Assembly (NCBI RefSeq): GCF_032854445.1
Contig: NC_088298.1
Coordinates: 24,821,295 to 24,885,294 of the forward strand
Direction: 5' to 3'
Length of the DNA: 64,000 nucleotides
Source of the DNA: Liolophura sinensis
Lineage: Eukaryota > Mollusca > Polyplacophora > Chitonida > Chitonidae
The notes beneath the pieces were generated by a model that searched no databases, was not told the DNA's origin, and saw only the letters and a program-made list of their open reading frames with translations. The translations under genes and the position numbers were made by a program. Positions 13,401 to 28,400 of this stretch are shown here, one piece after another (the stretch's first letter is position 1; each line of letters starts with the position of its first letter).

Positions 13401-16400
13401 ATCTACATAGAATAATGCCTTCAGAATGTAGCTTAAAGAATTACAGTAAATATATAACATACTGTTTTACCATCCTGTCCATGGTGAATCTCACCTTTAC
13501 TTTGGTGGGGGAGGGTCCATCTTCTGAATGACCCAGCTGACCGGACGTGTTTATCCCCCATGAATACACCTGTAGTTGAAATAAATAAAATTGTACCAGA
13601 TTTAAAAAAGAAATCAAAATAAAGCGAAAATGTTAAAACCTAAAGTTTTTACCAGACATAAACCAATTACGATAAAACAGCTCCATTACAGTGGCCAATT
13701 GTTGGAGAGAAAGATAACTAAATTACTGACTTCTTCTAAAAGTAGATACACTTTTATCTTCAAACTGCTCGATTAACAAAACTGCTTACCTGTGAACTGG
13801 CTGTCAAAGCTAAAGCGTGTGAAGCTCCAGCTACTACTTTCACAATATTCTTGTTGGAAAGCATTTTGATGCAGCAAGGGTAGGCCCTGGAAGACAACAA
13901 AAACATATATATCCGATGCCAAGATGGATTTCACTTTTACACAAATTCTGATTCTAAGATTCATGATACAAAACATATGCCTTTGCTAATTATAAAGTCC
14001 AATGACTTTATTTATTTATTTATTTATTTGTTTATTTATTTGATTGTTGTTTTACACTGTACTCAAGCATATTTCACTTATATAAGACGGCAGCCAGCAT
14101 TATGGTGGGATGAAAAATGACTCAAGTAGCAAAGGGATGTCACTTAGATTTTTCAGTCACCAATGCAGATGTACTCATGGCTATCACTAAAAACACTTCA
14201 AGTCTCCACGTCCAAGCTGCCCCATGTTGCTTCTACCCCACTGGAAATCTGCTACCGTTAAACAGCATTGGTCCCTATGATAACCCCAATTTACCTGTTT
14301 TCCATGTCCCCATGTCCCAGCTTCCCCGTGTTGTTTCTACCCCACTGGAAGGCTGCTCTTGTTACACAGCATTGGTCCCCATGATAACCCCAATTTACCT
14401 GTCTTCCATGTCCCCATGACCCAGCTGCCCCTTGTTGTTTCTACCCCACTGGAAGGCTGCTTCCGTTACACAGTATTGGTCCCTATGATAACCCCAATTT
14501 ACCTGTCTTCCATGTCCCCATGTCCAAGCTGCCCCGTGTTGCTTCTACCCCACTGGAAGGCTGCTCTTGTTACACAGCATTGGTCCCTATGATAACCCCA
14601 ATTTACCTGTTTTCCATGTCCCCATGTCCAAGCTGCCCCGTGTTGCTTCTACCCCACTGGAAGGCTGCTCTTGTTACACAGCATTGGTCCCTATGATAAC
14701 CCCAATTTACCTGTCTTCCATGTCCCCATGTCCCAGCTGCCCCATGTTGCTTCTACCCCACTGGAAGGCTGCTTCCGCTACACAGCATTGGTCCCTATGA
14801 TAACCCCAATTTACCTGTCTTCCATGTCCCCATGACCCAGCTGCCCCTTGTTGTTTCTACCCTACTGGAAGGCTGCTCTTGTTACACAGCATTGGTCCCC
14901 ATGATAACCCCAATTTACCTGTCTTCCATGTCCCCATGTCCCAGCTGCCCCTTGTTGTTTCTACCCCAGGTCCATATCTCTGTTTCCATAGTACCGAGTG
15001 ACTCCCTGGTAACATGATCTGAAAACACTGAAATAAATGCAAAAATACAGTTTCATGTACAAAAATCAGGCCAATGCACCCTTTGTAGTTTTGTCTCAAA
15101 AATGAAATGTGAACAAATTACAATGAAAGTTTCTCTTTCATATGCCAAAATGTTGAGAAATGAGGGTAAGTGAAATATTTTTTAGTATATGGTGTAAAAC
15201 ACCAATCAATTAAATAAATACATAAGTTTACTATTTACTACATGAATGTACCCACCAAAACCCAAAATTTAAGTACTTTTAGGGTTACCCTTTAAAATAC
15301 TCCTGGTATTCCTTAATACATTTCAAACAAGGGGCACCTGTAGCCTAGTGGTTAGCACGCTAGAGCAACACAATGACCAAGCAGCCTTTCACAAGTCATG
15401 CCAGGATTTCCCCCCAAGATCTGCCTGCTTTTCTCTCACCATAATGCTGGTCGCCCTCATACATGTATAAGTGAAATTATTCTTAAGTACTACATAAAAC
15501 ATCAATCAAATAAATAAACACACATTTCAAAGAAATTTGTTTGGGTATTTACATCTGCTGTGTTCACCTCAACTCTTGTGTCTTACAGCCATTGGAAAGA
15601 ATTTTAGAAAACATCTAGACACCACCACCATGATCTGTCAATCTACATGTATTCACAGCTGTAAATTCAGATTTGGTATCAAGGCTACTAAAGAGCTCGC
15701 CTGTAGGAGACACTTGAATACAAAACATCAGCTCAATTGTGTAAAGTATTTAAATCATAAATTTTGTAATTTACAGTAATTAGCATGCATACAGAGCATC
15801 AACGACAGACAATCCCCTCGTGTTAATGTTCTCTACATGTGTGCAAAACCTCAGCTGAATACTGTACATGTAAGATACCACCCCTAACATTTTGTTTAAC
15901 ATTGTTTTCCCTGTTACTTGGATGCTGACACTGAGGCTCAGGGTATGACATAAGCTACGCAGTACAGGCAAGCTAACAATAAGTATACATGCATGTAGCA
16001 TTAATTTCACCCATGGACAATCTTAGAATACAAACTTACTTTGATCTTTCTGAGTGGAAGTATTCTTTTGTGCCATTAAATGTTGGCCCTGTAAAACAGC
16101 CGAATGTCTTTTTGCGTCTGATTGGCTGGTGCTATCTCGTTCTGACGACTGTGAAAAGTTGCGTCGAGGAGTTTCCGGGCTAAGATTCAGCGAATTGGTT
16201 GACTTGGACATGACAGCTGAGGTATCATCAGGGCTGCTCATAAAAGAGGACTCTGCCACGGAACCAGAAGATGACGCACTGGCTGTATCCTTCTCATTGG
16301 ACACATGGCTTAAGTCTTCGCCGATCGCTTTATCAACGTTGTCAATGTCTGTAGGGGTTCCCGATACAAAAGATCGAAAGTTGCTGAAGGCCTTGCTGGT

Positions 16401-19400
16401 GATGCTCGTGACCTGTTGCATACTTGAAACCATGGTGGACGAAAACATGCTCTCAAATGCTGAAAGCGAAGGGGAATCAGGTGGCGCAGGCTGTGCGTTT
16501 TTTGCTGTGTTCTGCTTTTCGTCCATTGTGTCGCCTTCTTCCAATTGCTTTGCCAAGTATTTGCGCGCCTTAGACTTGTCTATTAAGGTGCTCCCTGACC
16601 TCGAGATTTTGCTGCCACTGGCGGCCGATTCACTGCTATCGACTTTTATGGATCCTTCAGATTTACTCGGAGCTGTATGAGGGGATGTGTTTGGTGGCGT
16701 TATTTGACATTTTGCTTTGAATTCTGGCCGGAGTTTCCAAATGGCTGCATCTTCATCTGAGGTGTTAGTTGAGCTGGATTTTTGAGCATCGTGTATGTCT
16801 GCTGACACACTTTTTGCGTCACCAGCCAACTGAATTTTCTCGGCACTTCTTTCCGGCTTCAAGGACTTGTCCTCGTTCTGTGAGTGCCCCACATCTTTTT
16901 GCTGAGTGCTGTCCACGCAGTCTGAAGCTGCACCACCAACTTTTTCTTCAGCAGCCTCTTCCCTTATCTGAGTTGACTCCCTTGGCTTCTCAGTCACACT
17001 AGGTGGCGCCTTTTCTTGCACTTCCTCTGTCATGGGGTCACTTGACGTTGATTTGGTTGGGGTAAGTCTGGGATCTTTTGCATTAGCATTGGCAGCAGGA
17101 GCAGTAGCTCGTTTTTCTTTTGCAGGAAATTGAGAAGATGCTTTCTTCCCTCGACTGCAGGAATGTGGCAAAGCTGTGGCCGAAAACTCTGTCGGTGACA
17201 TTTCAGACTCTATGAGACACTTGTGCTTATCACTTATAATACATGTGTCAATAGTTTCTGTGAAACTGAAATCTCTTCATTGCAGGCTGCACAGGTCGAC
17301 ACATCATCATCGTTTGATGTCAAATTTGGCTTACTTCCATGAGAAGAACGAGGTGTTTCCGGAGATGCTGCAGTTACTCTTTCGACCAGAGCCATGCTAT
17401 GTTTCTTTCCGCAGCATACTGCCAACACAGTCCGGCCAACAAGCCTATCTACAAGAATTGGATTGGTTGCTATGGTGACGTCCTTGACCCCTAGCTGAAT
17501 TCCGCTTCCCCATGCCCAAATTTCACCATCGTATGACAAAGCCAACGTGTGGTTTTGCCCGCACGCCACCTGTTTAATCCTAACACCAGGTTGATCAGCT
17601 TCTGGATTGGGAAAGTCCACCTTTTCAGGGGAGATAATCGTGTCATCTTTTCCTGTCCCGCACTCACCACCAGATGTCTCTCCCCAGCAGTAGACATCCC
17701 CATTCTCACAAACGGCTGCGGAGTGAGTGTACCCGCACACAACGTCCACAACATGTTTATCTGTAGTTATGTAAAACAAACATTTTAATTTTAGAATGTC
17801 ACACCATCAGATTTTAGTTATAGAAAGATGATCAGGCCAAAAATGACTTTTCCCACACGGTAAAATCTTCTAGTTACATGTCTTAGTGATCTCCATCTTA
17901 AAAAAAAATAACAGAAAAGAAGAAACCCCATGAAAAAATAAATGATGTAGGCCTACTAATTTTTAAAACCATTCTGTTTTAACAGGGACCGCAGGGCCTA
18001 ATCTGGCCTCAGAAGGGCAGGAGGTGAAGGGCACCTCACTGTTGAATATTTCGATTCTCATACATTTTTAAGGGCCTACTGTTGACCTCCACCCCAAGTG
18101 CACACCCCAACACGTAATTAGCCCGAAAATTCAGTCTAAGGATGGCTTGTATTTACTGATATGTGGACAACTCTGCCATCCCGGTTGACATGTGCATCTG
18201 ATCATCACACTGTATCATCGATACCCCAGGACATCATTAAAAAGTTGTTTGCTGCGGGTAAAAAACCCTGTTTTTTGAAGTCTGGTTGGTCAGTGGTTAT
18301 TTTTTAAAATTTTTTTTGAAAGTGAATTGAACGTAATTCCCGGCCTGCATGATCTGAATGATAAATGAGCTGTCCAATTTTCGTCACCTACTTCCGGGCA
18401 AAACATTTCCGATTTTAATTGCTCTTTAAAAACTTTTTTGTTTTCATAACCAAGTTCTTTCACACTGAAGTCAAATATTCCTTCCTGATTCTGGATCAAA
18501 CATTAAATTTGAGTAAATTTACAAACTTTACAACTAAACAACTGAAGTTGAAAGTCATCCATTGCTTTTGCCCCTGTGGCGAAGGGACGCCAATTGGCTT
18601 TCGCCGCACAGAAATCATATTTGCCAAAAACATCATCGAGGCCGAGAGCGAAAAGGCAGAGGTTCGACAGAAGCTCAAGAACAATCCGCATTCTAAGCTC
18701 CTGCTAATGACTGATACGCCTGCCACATCTAAGATTATATATTAGACGTAGGCGCCCCTACGTATTAATAATGGATACTGACGAGCTTATAGACGAGATT
18801 CTGGGCACAGAGGAGGAGCCCGGCCCCAACCAACAGCCCGGCCCCAGCCAACAGCCCAGCCGAAGCCAACAGCCCGACCCCAGCCAACAAGAAGTAGTAT
18901 ACACACTATAGGTTCTGGGCACCCCCCCCCCCCCCCCCTTGGGGCCCTCCCCACAACAAATAGAGGCTCCCACCCCCCTTTCCCTGCTTCCCCCATAAGA
19001 GCCACCCCCCCCCCCCCCCACCCAGGCGCTTCCCCAGCCAAGGCGTACATGCTTATTTACAAGTCTAGCCTACACACACACACTGATATGAGGGGACCTA
19101 GTGTGTGTACTATAGTGTGTATACTACTCAAAACTGATGTGGCGAATGGCTAGCCGAAGCTTAGCAACTAAGTAGATAATCCGAGTCTTGTTATGCTGAG
19201 CCCTGAATTGCTAAAAAAAAGTTTGCATTCAAAAAGTTTTCTTGTCATCTCTATTCCAAGGTTGAGCAGAAACAAGATTAGCCTTGGCTAAATTTTGTGA
19301 ATATTAGCTGTATATTTGTGAACATGTGTTTTTATCCCATTCACATGATGATGTGATTTAAACAATGAACAGTACCTGTAAAGGTCTGTCAGCAACCTAC

Positions 19401-22400
19401 GAATGGTCGTGGCTTTCCACTGGGCTCTGCCTGGTATAGGTGAAATATTCTTCAGTACTGCATAAATCACCAACCAAATAAATAAATTAACAAATAAACA
19501 ATGAACACTGCGATACTGGCTGGCAAATTTGCAGCTACTAAACACTGATGTGCTGAAATCTGATCCTACCGGAGAGAGATTCCACAAGTACAGGGTCTGG
19601 GAAGTTTTCTTCATGACTGCCTATACCAAGCTGACCTCGCTTGTTGCTGCCACAAGCAAACACTTGCTTCTCCCTTGTGAGGAATAAATAATGATCGCTC
19701 CCCACATCAGCCGTTAATATATCTTTGTCTTTGAAGCCCTTGAATGTCTCTGGTTTGATATCACCTTTGTAGCCTTGCCATCGATAGACTATCCCAGTTG
19801 TTTCTGAATGACTGAAAACACAAGGAGACATGCAAATGAGCAATAATCAATTTTGTCTCTTCTCTTCAAATGTACAGTTTATGTGTGGTGATATTTCTTT
19901 GATTTGTTTATTCATTTGACTGCTTCTCAACACCACACACGAGATGGGTGGAGGAAACTGCACTGACCTTTAGCATGTTACTGAAATAAACATAGATATA
20001 TACATCTACTACATTTGAGGAAGACAGATAGATGAGCTCTGTTGAGTGATTAGTGTCATCAAAGCCCTACAAACGCTAACAGTGATGGGAATCGTATGTG
20101 TCAGAATCATCCGCACCATTCTGACACCGGAAGGGACAAGGGGAATCCAATCCCTTGTCCAAATATAGTGGAGGAAAATGGGCGAAGACTGGGTGGGGGA
20201 AACCACCAGAGGCCGAGTGGAGGAAAGCAGACACAGGCTGGCTGGAGGAAACCTGGTAGCTGATGAGTGGAGGAAACCAGGCAGAGGCAGAGTGGAAGAA
20301 AGCCCCTGTCCATGTATAGTGGAGGAAACAAGGCGGAGACTGGGTGAGGGGAAACCAGGCAGAGGCAGAGTGGAGGAAAGCAGACAAAGCCTGGCTGGAG
20401 GAAACCAGGCAGAGGATGGGTGGAAGAAACCAGGCAGAGGCAGAGTGGAGGAAAGCAGACACAGGCTGGCTGGAGGAAACCAGGCAGAGGATGGGTGAAA
20501 GAAACCAGGCAGAGGCAGAGTGGAGGAAACCAGACACAGGCTGGATGGAGTAAACCAGGCAGAGGATGGGTGGAGGAAACTAGGCAGAAGCAAAGTGGAG
20601 GAAAGCAGACACAGGCTGGCTGGAGGAAACCAGGTAGAGAATAGGTAGAGGAAACCAGCCAGAGGCAGAGAACCAAGCAAGATACTGGGTGAGGAAAGCA
20701 GGCAGAGGATGGGTGAAAGAAACCAGACAGGTGCTCAGCAGTAGGCAAAAGGCAGAGGGGGAATCAAAAACTGGATGGGAGAAACCAGGCAGAAACTGGA
20801 TGGGGAAACCAGGCAGAGGCTGGGTGGGGAAATCAGGCAGACGCTGGGTGGACAAAACCAGGCAGAGGCTGGGTAGGGAACCAGGCAGACAATGGGTGGA
20901 CAAAACCAGTCAGAGGCTGGGTGGACAAAACCAGGCAGAGGCTGGGTAGGGAACCAGGCAGACACTGGGTGGACAAAACCAGGCAGACGCTGGGTGGACA
21001 AAACCAGGCAGACGCTGGGTGGACAAAACCAGGCAGAGGCTGGGTAGGGAACCAGGCAGACACTGGGTGGACAAAACCAGGCAGAGGGAGGGAACCAGAC
21101 CAGAGCTGGATTTGAACTTTTTGCATCTTTGATAAAAAAATGTCTGGTCAATTAATAAATTAGATAAGATCATTAGCCTTCTTGCTTTTATATGATTGAA
21201 AACAGGCCATTCCCAGGATCCCTCACACAAAATATCAAAGCATAAAGCTTTAATAAAAGACATCTCTAAAATCCTGTCAAAGTATGCAAACAGAGCGGAT
21301 ATATTATAGTACATGTGTATCAGACATGAACTTCGGTAGACATATACTGTACACACATCCCTAAAAGTAAACATGCGAACACACCCACGCACAATTTGCT
21401 TCAATAGACGCATATTGTAATAATAGCAATTCTTGGACGAGTAATCTCAGAGTTCTTATGTTTAACATGCTCTGTAAATACAGACTGAGTAAAGTCAAGT
21501 GTAGCCTGACCCAAGCTGTGGCCCATGCCTCATTAATGTGCAGTATCAAGCGACCAGGTCCTCCCTAAAGGGCAGACCCTCTCTGGGTGTGGCACCTGTG
21601 CCTAACAAAAAAATACCCGATATATTCGTCTTTTGCTCCATACTCTTCTGCGGTGTGTTTTTTCAATACAGCTATTATTCAAAACTGAAAATAATTTTCT
21701 TTGTGAATTCAGAAATTAATGTAACGTCCCTCAATGAAATTCAAGTTTGGCTCCACAATTATTAAAGCTACTCTGTAAAATCAGCTTTCAGATGTCTAAC
21801 ATTATATTTTCAAAAGCTACCACAAGCTCCATGCTGTCGCACGCTCCCCACTAGCTGCATATAACACAAGCTTCTTGCTAACTATCACAAGCTCCCCACC
21901 AGCTGCATACCGCACAAGCTCCTTGCTATCACAAGCTCCCCATCAGCTGCATATAGCACAAGCTCCCTGCTAACTATCACAAGCTCCCCAACAGCTGCAT
22001 ATAGCACGAGCTCCTTGCTAACTATGGCAAGTTTCCCCACAGCTGCATATAACACGAGCTCCTTGCTATCAACAAGCCCCCCACCAGCTGGGTATAGCAC
22101 GAGCTCCTTGCTATCACAAGCCCCCCACCAGCTGCATATAGCATGAGCTCCTTGCTATCACAAGCCCCCCACCAGCTGCATATAGCCCGAGCTCCTTGCT
22201 ATCACAAGCTCCCCACCAACTGCATGTAGCACAATTTCCTTGCTATCACAAGCTCCCCACCAGCTGCATATAGCACGAGCTCCTTGCTAACTATCACAAA
22301 CTTCCGATCAGCTGCATAAAGCACGAGCTCCTTGCTAACTATCACAAACTTCCCATCAGCTGCATATAGCACAAGCTCCTTGCTAACTCTCGCAAGCTCC

Positions 22401-25400
22401 CAACCAGCTGCATATAGCACAAGCTCCTTGCTAACTATGGCAAGTTTCCCCACAGCTGCATATAGCACAAGCTCTTTGCAAACTGATGCAATTTTCCCAT
22501 CAGCTATCGCAAGCTTCCCACCAGCTAGTGCAAGCTTCCCACCAACTGGTGCAAGCCTATCTTTTCCACCAGCTGGCACAAGCTTCCCACCAGGTGGCGC
22601 AAGCTTCCCACTAGCTGGTACAAACTTATCACTAGCTGGCACAAGCTTATCACTAGATGGCACAAGCTTATCACTAGCTGGCACAAGCTTATCACTAGCT
22701 GGTACAGGCTTCCCACTAACTGGCACAAGCTTATCACTAGCTGGTACAGGCTTCCCACTAACTGGCACAAGCTTCCCACTAGCTGGCACAAGATTCCCAC
22801 CAGCTGGCACAAGCTTATCACCAGCTGGTACAGGCTTCCCACTAGCTGGCACAAGCTTCCCACTAGCTGGCACAAGCTTATCACTAGCTGGCACAAGCTT
22901 ATCACTAGCTGGTACAGGCTTCTCACTAGCTAGCAAAAGCTTATCACAAAGCTAGGACAAGCTTCTGAGCTGTCACTACTACATAATGCTAGCACAAAGC
23001 TGACTTGGAGAGCTAGTATACATATAGCTACATGTGCGTGAGCTGGCAATGTGTTAAATACCTGGAACTTAGTCGCACCCAAATGTTAGAAGGGTCTGAT
23101 AAATTACTGTTGAAAATGTAATGAAAGTAACAGTGAATAGTAATAGTCAAGCACACTGTATCAACTTCCTTCCCTCTTTTTTTGAGTGCTGACCAGCGTT
23201 CAACAAACAACTTTAGGCTTCATTTCAATACAACTACTAGGATATGCTCAGCGCAGACTTCAACAAACCCCTTTTGGCTTCATTTCAAGACAACTACTGG
23301 TATATGCTCAGCACAGCTTTCAACAAACCCCTTTTGGCTTCACATCAGTACATGCTGTATAAGTGCATGTATATGCCCAGCACAACTTTCAACAAACCCC
23401 TTTTGGCTTCACTTCAATAAAACTACATGTATATGCCCAGCACAACTTTCACACAACCACTTTTGGCCTCACTCCAATACAACTACATGTATATGCTTAG
23501 CACAACTTTCACACAACAACTTTTGGCCTCACTCCAATACAACTACATGTATATGCTCAGCACAACTTTCAACAAACCCCTTTTAGCTTCACTTCAATAA
23601 AACTACATGTATATGCTTAGCACAACTTTCACACAACAACTTTTGGCTTCTCTTCAATATGCTCTGTACAGCTTTAACCTAACAACTTCTTGGACTGTAA
23701 TTTTCAGACACATTTCAACTTGTCACTGAGGGTGGCATCCACATTACTAGTGAACTGCATGTAAGATTCAACACTTGCTCAGTTTACACCCAAATTATGT
23801 GAAATTTTAGAAGTTACTTTAGGCCTTGGTAACATGTACAACCACACAGCTGACACCAACAAACCATCGCAATTACCTTCTAGGGTCCATGACCACGTGG
23901 TAGTAGCGTATTCACAGCAGAAACCTATATTCATTTAAGCCGTTAGTAACTTACACCTGTTGACCAGTTCATTTAGTTACAAGGTACATCAATATGACTT
24001 CCTTTATTTGACTTCATCCTGCTCTTACTTGAGCATCAACAGGAGTACAGCTCCGCAATACACAAATGTGCAACAGCCAAAAATATGTTCATGAAGGTAC
24101 GACATTTTTGGCCGTTTTTCACGGTTATGTTTACATAACGTAGGTAATTATTCATGAGTTATTTATGGCCGGTAACCGTAACCCTGTGAACCCACTCTGA
24201 AACTTTCTCATAGTTATACATGCACCTTTCTCCACTCTTTGTGCAATTCCACAAAAGCCTTCCAATCAGCAATAGAGCTCCCGGTAATGACTCAACCAAA
24301 ACAGATACAATGTTGTAAAATCCATAAAAATACAACTTCGATTTATTTATTTATTTGATTAGCATTTTACGCCGTACTCAAGAATGTTTCACATAAACCA
24401 CAGCGGTCAGCATTATGGTGGGAGGAAATCAGGCAGAGCCCAAAGGAAACTCATGACCATCTGTAGATTGCTGGCAGACCTTTCCACCAACATCCTAAGA
24501 GGACACCAACATGAGCTACATGTAAATACAACTTTGCAGCATACAATACATAACAATATTGCAAGCAGTTCTGGTTTTCAAAAGATCCTTCATTTCTCAT
24601 AAAGGGAATTTTCTTGTAAATCTGACTACACTACCTGCATATACATGAACATTATACAGCATTTGTTCCTGCCTGAGAACAGTCCTATGTGTATATGTAT
24701 GAGTGAAATTTTGAGGAAAGCATTAAATCTATGACCCGAAACTTCTGGACATTCGTATACGAGCTGTCAGGTTAATAATGGAAAGGCCAATTCACAATAC
24801 AAACACCGATCTAACTGTATTAATGACAAGTCAGCTCACCTTAAATACCTGACAAATCTTCTGAGTTAGATTAGACACCTGCAGCTGTATGCGTCATATG
24901 TATAAGTAGGTAATTTGAGCACCCCTTTGAGCCATAATCAGGGTACCCTTTTGAGTCCAATATTCAGGGCACCCTTTTGAGTCCAATATTCAGGACACCT
25001 TTTTGAGTCCAATATTCAGGGCACCCTTTTGAGTCCCATAATTTTGGCTATTAAATATTGAGAAATAGCATTAGAAATTACAACTAATATTCGACTAAAT
25101 ATGAATGTCACAAAAACAGAGACAACGACTGAATAAAAAAGTACAAAAGTAAATGACTCTTTTTTTAACATGTAATTAATCAAATCAAACACATTTTCAA
25201 ACTTTCTAATTCCTCTTAGTTTGCCTTTAACGTTAATATGGGCCCATATTGTAGTTATGTACAACTGCCTGCATGTGACCGTGCATAATGGGGACCCTGT
25301 ACACTGTGGTATATTTCCTTTAACATGGGACCAGTATGTGTAAAAACAATCCAAATGGAAGTCACATCCAAATATCCTATTCATCAGTTTATTAGCAAAT

Positions 25401-28400
25401 TTACCACACCTGCAGAACTATATAATCTCAACCCACGTTACTGAATACCCAACTGTCTTGTCTCCTGTATACATACAAATCTACTTTATTCTCTCTCCCT
25501 CCCTAACCCTTTCATAGGTGTGAATAGGGTGTCTACAAGAAAGAACTGGTTTTCCATCCATCCACCGGGGGGGCAGACAAACCTTTATCAGCTTCTCCCT
25601 CACAAACAGGGGTACTCATGAGTAACGACAGGTACACAGACTGAGCTAACGTGTGAGGGCAAATGGTCTGAGAACACAAATATACGCCATCCTGGGAAGA
25701 GGCCAATTGGTATAAAGGTGAGTGAACAGCCGTCGTTGTTGTTACCAAAAATCAAGTACTTTTACACGCTTGATGACGAGTGTGTGTTTATGTGATTCAT
25801 GTCCATGTTTTAGGGAAGGAAACATGTTTGTACCTGCAACTCTTAAAGCTTTTAGGTGTTTCCGTGAACATGTTTACTTGAAATATATGCTTTTAGGAAG
25901 AGGAGACACTTTCTGAATATGAAGTAGAACAATTGCTTCTTTTATTGTAAAGTATAACAAGATTTGTACACAGGGACGATGCTACAGACTGAGGATGCCA
26001 TAATACAGGATTAAGGGTTCTCTAGCTGTGCTCTAATATAGGTTGAGAATGATCTAAAATAGGGTGAGAATGATCTAAGATAGGGTGGGAATGATCTAAT
26101 ATAGGGTGGGAATGATCTAAGATAGGGTGAGAATGATCTAATATACATGTAGGGTGAGAGTGATCTAATATGGGATTTGAATGATCAAACATAGTGATAA
26201 TGATCTGACATAGGGTGGGAATGATCTAATATATAGGGAAATGATCTAATATAGGGAGAGAATGATCTAATATAGGGTGACAATGATCTAAGATAGGGTG
26301 GGAATGATCTAATATAGGGTGGGAATGATCTAAGGGTGAGAATGATCTAATATACATGTAGGGTGAGAGTGATCTAATATGGGATTTGAATGATCAAACA
26401 TAGTGATAATGATCTGACATAGGGTGGGAATGATCTAATATATAGGGAAATGATCTAATATAGGGAGAGAATGATCTAATATAGGGTGACAATGATCTAA
26501 CAGAGTGAAAATGAACAAACAAAGGGAGAAAATGATCTAATATAGGGTGAGAATGATATAACAGAGTGAAAATGAACTAACAAAGGGAGAGAATGATCTA
26601 ATATAGGGTGGGAATGATATAACAGAGTGAAAATGAACTAACAAAGGGAGAGAATGATCTAATATAGGGTGAGAATGATATAAAATACGGTGAGAATGAT
26701 CTAAAATAGCATGAGAATAATCTAAGATACGGTGAGAATGATCAAATAGAGAGTCATAATGATCTAAGATACGGTAAAAATGATCAAGTAAAGAGTGAGA
26801 ATGATCTCACATAAGGTGAGAATGATCTCCTATTGGGTGAGAATGATCTCCTATTGGGTGAGAATGGGTGAGAATGATCTCCTATTGGGTGAGAATGATC
26901 TCACATAAGGTGAGAATGATCTCCTATTGGGTGAAAATGCTACATGTACACATATAAGATTGGGTCAAGTGCTCCAGTGTGAGAACGCCATTGTAACACC
27001 GGGCGACAATGCTATACTATTCTGTTATGGGGGAGTGCTCTAATATATCAATAGGGTGAATTCTGAAATGTAATGTGAATATGTTCAGTTCTCTCAATTC
27101 TTTCCATTTAATACTCGATTCCACTAAACTCACAGGCCAAGAAGGCCAATAAATAGCTTCTTAATTATTAAAAGCAATCCTTGTGGGTTTGGGAATTTGG
27201 TCTGAAACTGATATCAGAAAGTATTCAAATATCCCTGCCAATATAGGGCTACATGTACATGTGACTTTAATGTGACATAGCTACCGTAGGACATTAATAC
27301 CAAACAAAACATTCAATCAAGCATTTTTGACATTAATCATAGAAAAGCATGTTTCTATGACTTTAGCTGAACATTGGTACCCACTATAACCAGTATACAC
27401 ACAAAAAATAATCCTCTGCAAATGACCTGTGCAGCCTGCACTATGTTAGCGTTTAACCTCAATGAAGAATGCTAATCCAGGTGAAAAAGATGACTGAGTA
27501 CATAAAACATTCTGATAACTATGTACCATTCCCTCTAACTGTCCAAAATAAAATTCATGTGTTTATCTTGATAGTTAGGAGTCCTCGCAGTCAAATTTCC
27601 AAGGAAACCCAGAATACATACATGTGGTGCAGACTTGGACACTTCTCAAATTAATATTCATGAGATTATTAAAACAGCAGATTTTATCATCTTGCCCAGA
27701 ATGATTTGTAATTCTAGAATTAACTTCTATTTATACTTTTGGTTAGAGAAAAGGCCAATGCAGATCACTGCAGATAAAATGCCCAGCTTTTGAAGAAACC
27801 TAATTTGCATAAAAACTGATCAAACTCAGTCTTTAACATGTCTGTGTAAATGTCATATTTAGAAAATTCACCTATATACGTACATGTATATGTATGTCAC
27901 TGACAGGCTTCCATGCAACAATGTCAATCTTAGAACTAAATTGCGTGAGAAATGATGACATTTTTTCTTAAAATGTGATAATACATGTATATTGGTGGCA
28001 ATTTAGCTGCACCTAAGCACGAAGCAACTGCTTAAATCATCACCTAACTCTAATTTACATGTAATTTACATTCATCAAATTGCAGAATTTAAGCTTTTGG
28101 TTCATGAGGCTTTTATAATGACATGATAATTTTATGTTTAACCCACTACTATTGAAATTCAAATTGAAGAAAATTCTCATTTCACGCATGAGTGGAAAAC
28201 ATTATTGTTCACTTGTAGATTACAGTTTTCCAAATTTACATGTAGCTTTTAAATGTGAGAAAACGCAGAAATAAGGGGTAAGTAGGCAGGGGGTGTTAAA
28301 TCTTAGCTAGATTCTAACTTGGGGTGCACATTGCTGCAAGAGTTACCCTGGTGTAAAAGGGCTAGCCATAACAAACACAACTGGTAAGTTTACATATTAG

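Noticed and set aside
20009-21151. Proline/Leu/Cys-rich minus frames of 100-223 codons
   Set aside because: All coincide with the GGAGGAAACCAGGCAGAG array; several overlapping frames are open at once.
26025-26945. CRISPR-like direct repeats
   Set aside because: Units follow each other directly without unique spacers of constant length, and the window is eukaryotic. The same holds for the other arrays.
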